A stretch of DNA of 64,000 nt from Photorhabdus australis DSM 17609. GTDB lineage: Bacteria > Pseudomonadota > Gammaproteobacteria > Enterobacterales > Enterobacteriaceae. Numbering within the stretch: the stretch's first letter is position 1; every line of letters starts with the position of its first letter. A model generated the notes under the pieces. That model was not told the origin of the DNA. It worked only from the letters and a program-made list of their open reading frames with translations, and ran no database searches. The DNA lies in assembly GCF_000711895.1 (NCBI RefSeq), contig NZ_JONO01000018.1, positions 28,019-92,018 of the forward strand. Direction: 5' to 3'. Shown in pieces: positions 1 to 7,796 of this stretch. The translations under genes were made by a program, and so were the position numbers.

Positions 1-978
1 CGCTTTCGTTGCCCAAGTAGACGGTAAAGCAGAAGAGATTGCCCTCACCCAATCAGGCATTGCCTGTATCGGCCAAATGGTGCCAGAAATATAGAATACA
101 GGCGTTGTCAAAAGAGCTATCGTCAAATAGATCATTTCTACGCTGCGCATACATTCTGTCACCAATTTCCCTAATCCGAGTACTGCCAACATAAACAGGA
201 ATGTCAGCATTAATAGTAGAGGAATAGACGCTTCCTGCCGGTATCCCAACACCCACGGCCAAAGAACAAAAAATATGATAGAGAGAAAAAGCCAGATTGG
301 TAATAACGCCGATAATGCTCCCAAATAGACAGGCAATGGTGGTTTACCTTTCGGCGTACCTCGCATCGTAATACTAACCCGCACACAAGATATCAACAAC
401 GAATGTTGTAATAACATCACCAGCAAACCGGGAAAAACAATTGCAGCAAAACTAACACCTGGGTTAAATAACCCAACAGTTTCACTACGAATCGGCATCA
501 GTAATAATTTTGTCTGCTCTGGACTGAAACCATATTTCAGTAATAATTTGCTGTTATATTCATTCAACAGTTGCCGGTGAGCAAAGGTCAACTCTTGCTG
601 AATTTGCCCATTGGCAAGACGACTCGTTGCATCTCCATAAATCGGGAAGGTGATATTTTTTCCATTAAGGATATTTTTTTCCAGATCAGCCGGTATGATA
701 ATGATCGCGAAAATTTCACGTAATAGCAGATCATGACGGGCATCAGCCAAATTGTCATAACTGTGGACAGCAATTTTAGCCGTGGAATTAAGTTGACGTA
801 TCAGGGCACGACTAGCGAAGCTGTGATCCTGATCGATCACGGCAACAGGCAAATCCCATACTGTTGGCCGGACATATACCAAACTCATCAGACACAGAGA
901 AGCCAACATTAACATCCACATGGGTTTTTCCAGCATTCCCATTAGCACCCGACGGAAAGTTTGCCAATACATCCGCAT
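1..978 (-). CDS. ABC-2 type export permease, C-terminus beyond window
   Basis: An open frame runs from an ATG at 978 to the window edge without a stop (326 codons seen). It starts MRMYWQTFRRVLMG, followed by one membrane segment, then a large polar region containing VAVIDQDHS and PADLEKN, then several hydrophobic segments (around 206-224, 245-265, 275-290) and the stretch SGTIWPIQAMPDW. This is the layout of ABC-2 permeases of the YhhJ/YbhR group: one N-terminal helix, a periplasmic domain, then a C-terminal membrane bundle. It is expected in the inner membrane as part of an efflux pump. Its ATG overlaps the stop of the upstream permease gene (TAATG), so the two are translationally coupled. 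About 40-50 residues are probably missing at the C-terminus. Substrate unknown. Confidence 0.85.
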   Translation of the reverse strand, partial: MRMYWQTFRRVLMGMLEKPMWMLMLASLCLMSLVYVRPTVWDLPVAVIDQDHSFASRALIRQLNSTAKIAVHSYDNLADARHDLLLREIFAIIIIPADLEKNILNGKNITFPIYGDATSRLANGQIQQELTFAHRQLLNEYNSKLLLKYGFSPEQTKLLLMPIRSETVGLFNPGVSFAAIVFPGLLVMLLQHSLLISCVRVSITMRGTPKGKPPLPVYLGALSALLPIWLFLSIIFFVLWPWVLGYRQEASIPLLLMLTFLFMLAVLGLGKLVTECMRSVEMIYLTIALLTTPVFYISGTIWPIQAMPDWVRAISSALPSTWATKA

Positions 979-2123
979 TATTCACCGCCTTGTAGCAGGC
1001 TAAGTCGTTTCAATAACCGATTACGCACAAGCAAGGAACAAACGAGAGGATAGATCAGTAACAAAGCACAAACAGATAAGATCCCCAGCAAAGAAACTTC
1101 ACGCAGAAAAATATCAAACATCGCATTCAAGGCGTGCGTCAAGGGTTCGATATTCGCAATTATCCTCGCTGGCAATATCATTGATAATTCTGGTACAGAC
1201 ATACCTGAAAAGGTCATCGCGATACTCACCAGCACTCCAATAAGGCTATAAGCAGTCAGTGCGCTATTGGTGAAAGTAAACAGCAGCAGGCCAATACTTT
1301 GAGCTGCAATGACATAGAAGAAACCCACTATCACCATATATATTGGATTACCATTTACTTTTGCATCAAATACACCAATCAGAGCGGCCAGTTCTACAAT
1401 CAACAGCAGAGTAAAAAACAAGGTATAAGGTGCCAGTTTTCCCAACAGAGCAAAGGTAAACGGTTTCATTGTCAGTAACATATTGCCACGTGCCATGCTA
1501 TAAATTGTGCAGGTTACAACAAAAAGCTGTAACAAATGGATTGTTGCCGCAAACTGCTGATAATAGATGTAACTACCACTAGCGTTAAAAAGGCTGTCAT
1601 AAACAAGCGTAACATTAGCTAGCGGAGGTAACTGATGGCCCATTTCTGTCGCCAATATGGAACGATACTTCGCATTAATCTCCACCATCAATCCACTAAG
1701 ATCCTGAATTGCATAACTTCCAGCACCATAAAACAGCGCGTTGTAATACATACGCACTGTTGGCTGGCGACCACTAAGCGCATTAGCCTCAAAATCGTGT
1801 GGAATATAAAGTAAAGCGTAATCTTTAGCATTACCAAGCCGCTCAAGAGATTCCTGCAATCCACCATCGTAGGATTTAATTTGCGCATGAGAAGCTGCAT
1901 CCAGGTTACGGATAAGAGTATGTGACAATGGACTATGATCATTATCTACCACTGATACTGGCAGATTGAGCAACGTCCCTTCTGAGAAATTAGCACTGAT
2001 CAGCACAAATAGCATCAAAGGGAATAGCCAGCTCAGCCAGTGAAAAACTGGACTACGGATCGTAGCCCGGATTTCTTGACTAAAAGCACGTTCGAAACTA
2101 CGCCATGCAATCTTGCTCCGCAT
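978..2123 (-). CDS. ABC-2 type export permease (YhhJ/YbhR-like)
   Basis: 381 residues, the usual length for this family. One N-terminal membrane helix (about 28-45) is followed by a periplasmic domain with VSVVDNDHSPLSH and YIPHDFEANALSG, then five or so C-terminal membrane helices, with the family-like stretch SGMSVPELSMILPARIIANI near 307-326. It is an inner-membrane subunit that would pair with the downstream permease to form the pump channel. It lies 7 bp after the HlyD-family gene and overlaps the next permease gene by one base, so the three form one operon. No ATPase gene is visible. Its residues 46-100 align with the start of the partner permease, suggesting duplication. Substrate cannot be told from the sequence. 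Confidence 0.87.
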   Translation of the reverse strand: MRSKIAWRSFERAFSQEIRATIRSPVFHWLSWLFPLMLFVLISANFSEGTLLNLPVSVVDNDHSPLSHTLIRNLDAASHAQIKSYDGGLQESLERLGNAKDYALLYIPHDFEANALSGRQPTVRMYYNALFYGAGSYAIQDLSGLMVEINAKYRSILATEMGHQLPPLANVTLVYDSLFNASGSYIYYQQFAATIHLLQLFVVTCTIYSMARGNMLLTMKPFTFALLGKLAPYTLFFTLLLIVELAALIGVFDAKVNGNPIYMVIVGFFYVIAAQSIGLLLFTFTNSALTAYSLIGVLVSIAMTFSGMSVPELSMILPARIIANIEPLTHALNAMFDIFLREVSLLGILSVCALLLIYPLVCSLLVRNRLLKRLSLLQGGE

Positions 2124-2130
2124 CAGTCAC

Positions 2131-3102
2131 CTATTCATCCCAACGCCACAAGGCACTCATACCAGGACGTAAACCTTCAATAGGCTGTACAGGATACAAA
2201 CGAACTTCAAAAGTTCTTAAATCGAAATCACCGGTCGCACGAGTTGCGCGTTTAGTCGCATAATCTCCCATCGAAGAAATATAACGAACTTCTGCTTCGA
2301 CCTCTTTATCCCCCAGCGCCGGAACACGGAGTTTGACTTTATCCCCTTTGCGTACTTTTGTCAGAATATCTTCCCGCAGGTTATAAACAAAATAAGCTTC
2401 TGGTACACGAACTAACGTCACCAGCGGGCTGTTAGCATTAAGTAATTCCCCTACTTCTGCCGGAATCGGCCCAACTTCACCCGCTACAGGAGCTTTGACC
2501 TGTAAATCATCACTTTGGGTCTGTAATTCAATTAGTTGTTGTTCTGCTTGACGCAAAGCCGCTGCATATTTCTGACGTATTTCAATCCTGTCACCATGCA
2601 TACCTTCATCCAATGCCGCTTTTGCTCCTTGCATCTTCTGATAGGCAACATCCCTGCTTCGGCGGGCATTATCCAGTTCATTTGGTGAAACATAACCTTT
2701 GGATGCTATATTCTGGACACGGTTGTACTCACGCATCGCATTATCATATTCAGCCTGAGCTTGTGCCAAACCTGCTTCCAAATTCCGGATACTTTCTTCA
2801 CGCGTACCATGAAGAGACTGCTCTAGCTGGGCTTTAGCCTGATCACGGACAGCTTCCAGTGAGGCTACCTGAGCTAGTAATTCAGGATTTTCGAGCGTAA
2901 TCAACAACTGACCCACCTTAACATCATCTCCTCGTTCTACATGGCGCTCGATCACCCGACCTTTGGCTTTGGATGCCACAATTACTTCCGGCGCATCAAC
3001 TTCACCTTGCAACAATAAGTATTGGTTATGAGAACGGAATAACACAGCCATTGCTGTGAGCAGAATAACCAGTAAGATCGTAAAAAGTGTTCTTTTTTTC
3101 AT
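2131..3102 (-). CDS. HlyD-family membrane-fusion (periplasmic adaptor) protein
   Basis: About 323 residues from MKKRTLFTILL. An N-terminal membrane anchor is followed by the lipoyl half-motif VIVASKAKGRVIERHVERGDDVKVGQLLITL, a long alpha-helical hairpin rich in Ala, Glu, Gln and Arg (about 75-195), the second lipoyl half (KAPVAGEVGPIPAEVGELLN) and a beta-barrel domain ending RPGMSALWRWDE. This is the HlyD/EmrA/YhiI adaptor architecture, bridging inner-membrane pump and outer-membrane exit duct. It is first in an operon with two ABC-2 permeases. An in-frame ATG 54 bp upstream (3156) would add 18 mostly polar residues. I chose the internal Met because it puts the basic residues directly before the anchor helix. 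Neither start has a strong ribosome-binding site. Confidence 0.87.
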   Translation of the reverse strand: MKKRTLFTILLVILLTAMAVLFRSHNQYLLLQGEVDAPEVIVASKAKGRVIERHVERGDDVKVGQLLITLENPELLAQVASLEAVRDQAKAQLEQSLHGTREESIRNLEAGLAQAQAEYDNAMREYNRVQNIASKGYVSPNELDNARRSRDVAYQKMQGAKAALDEGMHGDRIEIRQKYAAALRQAEQQLIELQTQSDDLQVKAPVAGEVGPIPAEVGELLNANSPLVTLVRVPEAYFVYNLREDILTKVRKGDKVKLRVPALGDKEVEAEVRYISSMGDYATKRATRATGDFDLRTFEVRLYPVQPIEGLRPGMSALWRWDE

Positions 3103-3337
3103 TTGTTTTACACACCCAAAATCGCCCGACCTGAAACTAATAGCATAGTCTCGCATTGTTTTACGGAAAATTTCTTATATGTTTGTGCGTATAATCACTG
3201 ACAGAAAGGAAAAATTTTCACAATAGTGGAATGGTTTATGGCTCTTGTCAAATATTGTTCTACTTAAACCAAATTTTTAATTTTATCGTTAACAATTTCT
3301 GTAAACTGGTAACATTAACAATCTTCCCAGAAAGCCT

Positions 3338-5023
3338 ATGTACGAATTTAGCCTCGTGTTGTTATTACTACAGCAAATGTGCGTCTACTTAGTCATCGCC
3401 TGGCTACTAAGTAAAACGCCGCTATTTATTCCACTCTTACAGGTCACAGTTCGCTTGCCTCACAAGTTACTATGCTACGTCATTTTCTCCATTTTCTGCA
3501 TTATGGGGACTTACTTTGGTCTACATGTAGGTGATTCCATTGCCAATACTCGTGCTATTGGTGCCGTTCTTGGTGGGCTATTGGGTGGACCAGGCGTTGG
3601 CATGCTGGTTGGATTAACAGGTGGGCTACACCGTTATTCTCTTGGTGGGATGACCGCTTTCAGCTGCATGATATCGACTATTATCGAAGGTTTGATCGGT
3701 GGAATTATTCACAGTTACCTAATAAAACGCGGTCGAATAAACCAGCTGATTAATCCCTGGACAGCCGCTGTCGTAACGTTCTGTGCTGAAATAATACAAA
3801 TGGGAATTTTACTACTACTTGCTCGCCCATATAGTGAAGCATTAGCGTTAGTAAAAAATATCGCCGTGCCAATGATTGTCACCAATAGTATCGGCTCAGC
3901 AATGTTCATACGTATTCTGCTCGACCGGCGCGCTATATTTGAAAAATATACCAGTGCATTTTCTGCTCAGGCACTCAAGATCGCCGTCTATACTGAAGGT
4001 ATTCTGCGGAAAGGATTTAATGAAAATAACAGCATGCGGGTAGCAAAAGTTATTTATCAACAATTGGAAATCGGCGCAGTTGCCATTACGGATAGGGAAA
4101 AACTGCTGGCGTTTATTGGTATCGGTTCAGATCATCATCTTCCCGGAACACCTATTGCCTCCGCTCTATCCCGTCGGGCAATTGAAAATAACGAGGTCGT
4201 TTATGCCGACGGCAACGAAATACCTTACCGATGCTCAATCAATCCAACCTGCAAACTGGGTTCCACCTTAGTCATTCCACTACGAGGAGAAAATCAACAA
4301 GTGATCGGAACGATTAAACTCTACGAAGCTAAAAATCGTCTGTTCAGCTCAATCAACCGGACTCTTGGGGAAGGTATTGCCAGCCTGCTATCTGCCCAAA
4401 TCCTCGCCGGACAATATGAACGAAATAAACAATCACTGCTCCAATCAGAAATCAAGTTGCTTCACGCGCAAGTGAATCCTCACTTTTTATTCAATGCTCT
4501 AAATACCCTGCAAGCCGTGATCCGCCGGGACAGTAAACAAGCTTGTCAGTTAGTACAATATCTCTCAACCTTCTTCCGTAAGAACTTGAAACGGTCAGAA
4601 CAAATTGTCAGTCTGGCTGATGAAATCGAACATGTGAATGCTTACCTACAAATTGAGAAAGCACGATTCCGTGATCATCTGCAAATGTGTATTGAATTAC
4701 CTGATTCTCTACTTAATGCCAGGCTACCTGCTTTTTCTCTCCAGCCGATAGTAGAAAATGCCATCAAACACGGTACATCACAATTGCTGGAAACCGGCAA
4801 AATTACTATCCGTGCCCATCAGCGGGATAAATTGCTGATAATGGAAGTGGAAGATAATGCCGGTCTGTATAAACCAGTTTCCATGGGCGATGGATTAGGA
4901 ATGAGTCTAGTGGATAAACGACTACGACTTCGCTATGGTGAAAATTACGGTGTGCAAATAGATTGCCAACCCGAACAATTTACCCGCGTAACTTTATGTT
5001 TACCACTAGAATACAGAGGCTGA
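3338..5023 (+). CDS. btsS: Sensor histidine kinase BtsS (YehU), LytS family
   Basis: 561 residues, the length I recall for E. coli BtsS, and alignable end to end. The N-terminal third holds about six membrane helices of the 5TM-5TMR LytS type, including the Gly-rich GAVLGGLLGGPGVGMLVGL. A GAF-like region follows (about 220-355), then the His-kinase segment LLHAQVNPHFLFNALNTLQA with the phosphoacceptor His in NPHFLFN near residue 385. The catalytic domain has PIVENAIKHG (N box) and DGLGMSLVDKRL (G box). In E. coli this kinase senses extracellular pyruvate and phosphorylates BtsR. It forms a pair with btsR, 15 bp downstream, and lies close to the transporter gene it is expected to control. Confidence 0.96.
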   Translation: MYEFSLVLLLLQQMCVYLVIAWLLSKTPLFIPLLQVTVRLPHKLLCYVIFSIFCIMGTYFGLHVGDSIANTRAIGAVLGGLLGGPGVGMLVGLTGGLHRYSLGGMTAFSCMISTIIEGLIGGIIHSYLIKRGRINQLINPWTAAVVTFCAEIIQMGILLLLARPYSEALALVKNIAVPMIVTNSIGSAMFIRILLDRRAIFEKYTSAFSAQALKIAVYTEGILRKGFNENNSMRVAKVIYQQLEIGAVAITDREKLLAFIGIGSDHHLPGTPIASALSRRAIENNEVVYADGNEIPYRCSINPTCKLGSTLVIPLRGENQQVIGTIKLYEAKNRLFSSINRTLGEGIASLLSAQILAGQYERNKQSLLQSEIKLLHAQVNPHFLFNALNTLQAVIRRDSKQACQLVQYLSTFFRKNLKRSEQIVSLADEIEHVNAYLQIEKARFRDHLQMCIELPDSLLNARLPAFSLQPIVENAIKHGTSQLLETGKITIRAHQRDKLLIMEVEDNAGLYKPVSMGDGLGMSLVDKRLRLRYGENYGVQIDCQPEQFTRVTLCLPLEYRG

Positions 5024-5038
5024 TAAAACTGTGTGAGT

Positions 5039-5755
5039 ATGAATATATTAATTGTTGATGACGAACCACTAGCACGAGAGAACCTGCGTTGTTTACTAGA
5101 AGAAGAACAAGATATCCAAATCATTGGCGAATGCGCCAACGCCGTTGAAGCCATTGGTGCGATCCATCGCCTAAAACCAGATGTTGTATTTCTGGATATC
5201 CAAATGCCACGTATCACCGGATTAGAAATGGTTAGTATGCTCGATCCAGAGCATCGCCCCGATATTGTTTTCCTGACGGCATTTGATGAATACGCAATAC
5301 AGGCGTTTGAAGAGCACGCATTCGACTATTTATTAAAGCCACTGGAAAAAAATCGTTTGACCAAAACCTTACAACGATTACGTCAAGGGCATCAGAAACA
5401 AGATATTTCCATCCTGAAAGCAGAAGAACCACTGAAATATATCCCATGCACTGGCCACAGTCGCATATGGCTTGTTCAACTGGATGAAATACTTTATGTC
5501 ACCTCCCGTCCAAGTGGAGTTTATGTTATGTGTACCAATGGCCAAGAGGGATTTACTGAATTAACACTTCGCACACTGGAAACTCGTACACCACTGATGA
5601 GAAATCATCGTCAATATCTGGTTAATATGACTCATCTGCGCGAAATCCTATTTGGTGATCATGGACAGGCTGAACTGATTTTACGTAACGGTAAAACTAT
5701 TCCTATTAGCCGCCGCTACCTGAAGCCATTGAAAGAGGCGTTGGGATTGAAATAA
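5039..5755 (+). CDS. btsR: Response regulator BtsR (YehT), LytTR DNA-binding
   Basis: 238 residues from ATG at 5039 ([17 protein letters not shown]); an in-frame GTG at 5033 is an alternative start. The receiver domain shows acidic residues DDE at the start, the phospho-acceptor Asp in [10 protein letters not shown] and the conserved Lys in YLLKPLEKN. The C-terminal LytTR domain includes [22 protein letters not shown] and [22 protein letters not shown], typical of this DNA-binding fold. In E. coli it activates btsT (yjiY). The repeats starting 47 bp downstream of its stop match the motif I recall for E. coli YehT, so the neighbouring transporter gene is the likely target. Confidence 0.96.
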   Translation: MNILIVDDEPLARENLRCLLEEEQDIQIIGECANAVEAIGAIHRLKPDVVFLDIQMPRITGLEMVSMLDPEHRPDIVFLTAFDEYAIQAFEEHAFDYLLKPLEKNRLTKTLQRLRQGHQKQDISILKAEEPLKYIPCTGHSRIWLVQLDEILYVTSRPSGVYVMCTNGQEGFTELTLRTLETRTPLMRNHRQYLVNMTHLREILFGDHGQAELILRNGKTIPISRRYLKPLKEALGLK

Positions 5756-5757
5756 TA

Positions 5758-5773
5758 AGTGATATTCATCACA
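5758..5773. promoter_or_regulatory. CRP-type binding site upstream of btsT
   Basis: AGTGATATTCATCACA has GTGA-N6-TCAC symmetry and differs from TGTGA-N6-TCACA only at the first base. It begins just after the btsR stop and lies upstream of the BtsR-type repeats. In E. coli btsT/yjiY is under cAMP-CRP control, so a site here fits. Binding is inferred from the motif only. Confidence 0.7.
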
Positions 5774-5775
5774 TT

Positions 5776-5818
5776 TTCAGCAGGTTAATCAACTTTTGCT
5801 AACCACTTACCTGCTGAA
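5776..5818. repeat. 10-bp perfect inverted repeat between btsR and btsT
   Basis: TTCAGCAGGT at 5776-5785 is the exact reverse complement of ACCTGCTGAA at 5809-5818, with a 23-nt loop. The right arm touches the end of the first BtsR-type repeat. It could be a hairpin at the end of the btsSR transcript, although no T-run follows, or another operator. Confidence 0.6.
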
Positions 5819-5850
5819 TCTAACCACTTAACCCGCCATACAACCACTCA
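5802..5850 (+). promoter_or_regulatory. Three direct-repeat BtsR (YehT) operators
   Basis: ACCACTTA occurs at 5802-5809 and again at 5823-5830 with a 13-nt spacer, and ACCACTCA follows at 5843-5850 with a 12-nt spacer. The motif I recall for E. coli YehT at yjiY is ACC(G/A)CT(C/T)A as direct repeats 13 bp apart, so all three copies fit and the first pair has the exact spacing. A plausible promoter lies downstream (TTGCTT at 5867), and btsT starts 76 bp after the last repeat. Confidence 0.82.
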
Positions 5851-5926
5851 CTCAGACACCCTCCTGTTGCTTCCTTTAGCTGTGACAAGATAGGAATAAA
5901 AACTTATCGATCTCAGGAGAAGAGAA

Positions 5927-7729
5927 ATGCAACACGCTCTTACTTTTATTATTGCGACGTTGTGTATCCTGGTTATCTGCTACCGCTTGTATGGTGTATT
6001 TTTCGTTAAGAAAGTACTGAAAGCTGATGACAATGAGGTAACACCTTCGCATTTACTGGAAGATGGCAAAAATTATGTCCCCACAAGGAAATGGGTCAAT
6101 TTCGGCAGCCACTTCGCTGCAATTGCTGCGGCAGGCCCGTTGGTGGGCCCCGTATTAGCAGCTCAGTACGGTTATCTGCCCAGCATGTTATGGTTATTAA
6201 TCGGCTGTGTCATTGGCGGTGCAGTACACGATACCGTTATTCTGTTCGCCTCAATGAAACATAGCGGTAAATCTCTGTCAGAAGTTACTAAAGCAGAGCT
6301 TGGTCCGATTGCTGGATGGTGTACCGGTCTTGCAATGCTATTCATCATCACTATCACCATGTCAGGTCTCTGCCTGGTGGTAGTTCACGCTTTGGAACGT
6401 AACCCCTGGGGTACATTTGCAGTACTTATGACCATTCCAGTAGCGGTTGGTGTCGGTCTGTGGGAACGCTTTACCGGTAATATGCGCGGAGCAACCTGGG
6501 TGGGTATTATCACTATCATGATATGCGTGATCGCCGGTCCTTACATTCAGACATCCGCTTTCGGTGAATGGTTAAGTCTGCGTACATCAACCGTCAGCAT
6601 AGCACTGCCAATCTACGCATTCTTCGCAACTGCTCTGCCAGTATGGATGCTACTGACTCCACGTGGCTATATTTCCAGCTTTATGAAAATCGGTGTATTT
6701 GGAGCACTGGTTGTAGGCGTGATCTTTATTAATCCAGAGATACAATTCCCGGCAGTCACTGAATTTATTCATGGCAATGGCCCTGTACTGGCAGGTCCGG
6801 TATGGCCATTTATCTCTATCACTATTGCTTGTGGTGCAATTTCTGGTTTCCACGCATTTATCGGCTCTGGTACAACTCCCAAACAGATCGATAAATGGAG
6901 TGATATCCTGCCAGTTGGCTTCGGTGCAATGCTAGCAGAATGTGTTGTTGGCGTAATGGCACTGATTGCTGCTACCTCCCTGTATCCTGCTGACTACTTC
7001 GCGATTAATGCCTCTCCAGAAGTCTTTGCCACATTAGGTATGGACGTTGTCCACTTACCAACGTTGAGTCAAGAAATCGGCCTCGATCTGAATGGCCGTA
7101 CTGGTGGTGCAGTAACGCTGGCAGTAGGTATGGCGGATATATTCACTCGTATTCCCTGGTTTAACCAGTTAACATCCTATTTCTTCCAATTCGTTGTCAT
7201 GTTCGAAGCGGTATTTATCCTGACAGCCGTTGATTCCGGTACGCGTGTTGCCCGTTACCTGCTGCAAGATTTCTTGGGTGATATCTGGGCACCGCTAAAA
7301 CGCATCGACTGGTTACCGGGTTCTATTGGTTGTAGTATCATTGCTTGCTTACTGTGGGGCTACCTATTGAATTCCGGCGACATCAATTCAGTCTGGGCTC
7401 TATTCGGAGTGTCCAATCAATTGATGGCATCTATCGGCCTGATGATTGGTGCAACAGTTATCCTACGACTATCTGAAAAACGCTGGTACATGTTGACCTG
7501 TCTGATCCCACTAGCTTATCTGTATATTACTGTGAACTATGCTGCTTACTGGATGGTGAAGCATGTTTATTTCAACTCCGCAGCAAAAGGTTTCAATATT
7601 TTTAATGGCACTATCTCAATTGCAATGGTTATCCTTGGTGCCGTAATTCTGGCTGCTTCTATCATGCAATGGCTGAAACTATGGCACGCGCGTAGTACCA
7701 GCAATCCAGTTAAGGCATTAAGTAATTGA
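5927..7729 (+). CDS. btsT: CstA/BtsT-family pyruvate transporter
   Basis: 600 residues, almost entirely membrane helices, of the carbon-starvation CstA family. The signature HFAAIAAAGPLVGPVLAAQYGYLP is present near 64-87, followed by LLIGCVIGGAVHDTVILF, GCGAISGFHAFIGSGTTPKQI-type sequence near 305-325 and VDSGTRVARYLLQD near 434-447. Family members are proton-coupled pyruvate or peptide transporters of the inner membrane. It is shorter than E. coli BtsT (716) and CstA (701), lacking their N-terminal extension and C-terminal tail. The start is ATG at 5927 after AGGAG. Its position after btsSR and their operators supports a pyruvate-transport role. btsT is assigned by context; the protein could equally be called a short CstA. 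Confidence 0.88.
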   Translation: MQHALTFIIATLCILVICYRLYGVFFVKKVLKADDNEVTPSHLLEDGKNYVPTRKWVNFGSHFAAIAAAGPLVGPVLAAQYGYLPSMLWLLIGCVIGGAVHDTVILFASMKHSGKSLSEVTKAELGPIAGWCTGLAMLFIITITMSGLCLVVVHALERNPWGTFAVLMTIPVAVGVGLWERFTGNMRGATWVGIITIMICVIAGPYIQTSAFGEWLSLRTSTVSIALPIYAFFATALPVWMLLTPRGYISSFMKIGVFGALVVGVIFINPEIQFPAVTEFIHGNGPVLAGPVWPFISITIACGAISGFHAFIGSGTTPKQIDKWSDILPVGFGAMLAECVVGVMALIAATSLYPADYFAINASPEVFATLGMDVVHLPTLSQEIGLDLNGRTGGAVTLAVGMADIFTRIPWFNQLTSYFFQFVVMFEAVFILTAVDSGTRVARYLLQDFLGDIWAPLKRIDWLPGSIGCSIIACLLWGYLLNSGDINSVWALFGVSNQLMASIGLMIGATVILRLSEKRWYMLTCLIPLAYLYITVNYAAYWMVKHVYFNSAAKGFNIFNGTISIAMVILGAVILAASIMQWLKLWHARSTSNPVKALSN

Positions 7730-7746
7730 TCTATCTCTATATATCA

Positions 7747-7778
7747 AAAACGGCTCCTGTGAAAAGGAGCCGTTTTAT
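7747..7778. terminator. Bidirectional terminator between btsT and deaD
   Basis: AAAACGGCTCC, a GTGAAAA loop and GGAGCCGTTTT form a long GC-rich stem with A/T runs on both sides. It can end btsT from the left and deaD from the right. Confidence 0.9.
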
Positions 7779-7796
7779 CATTCAAATATCAGTCAA

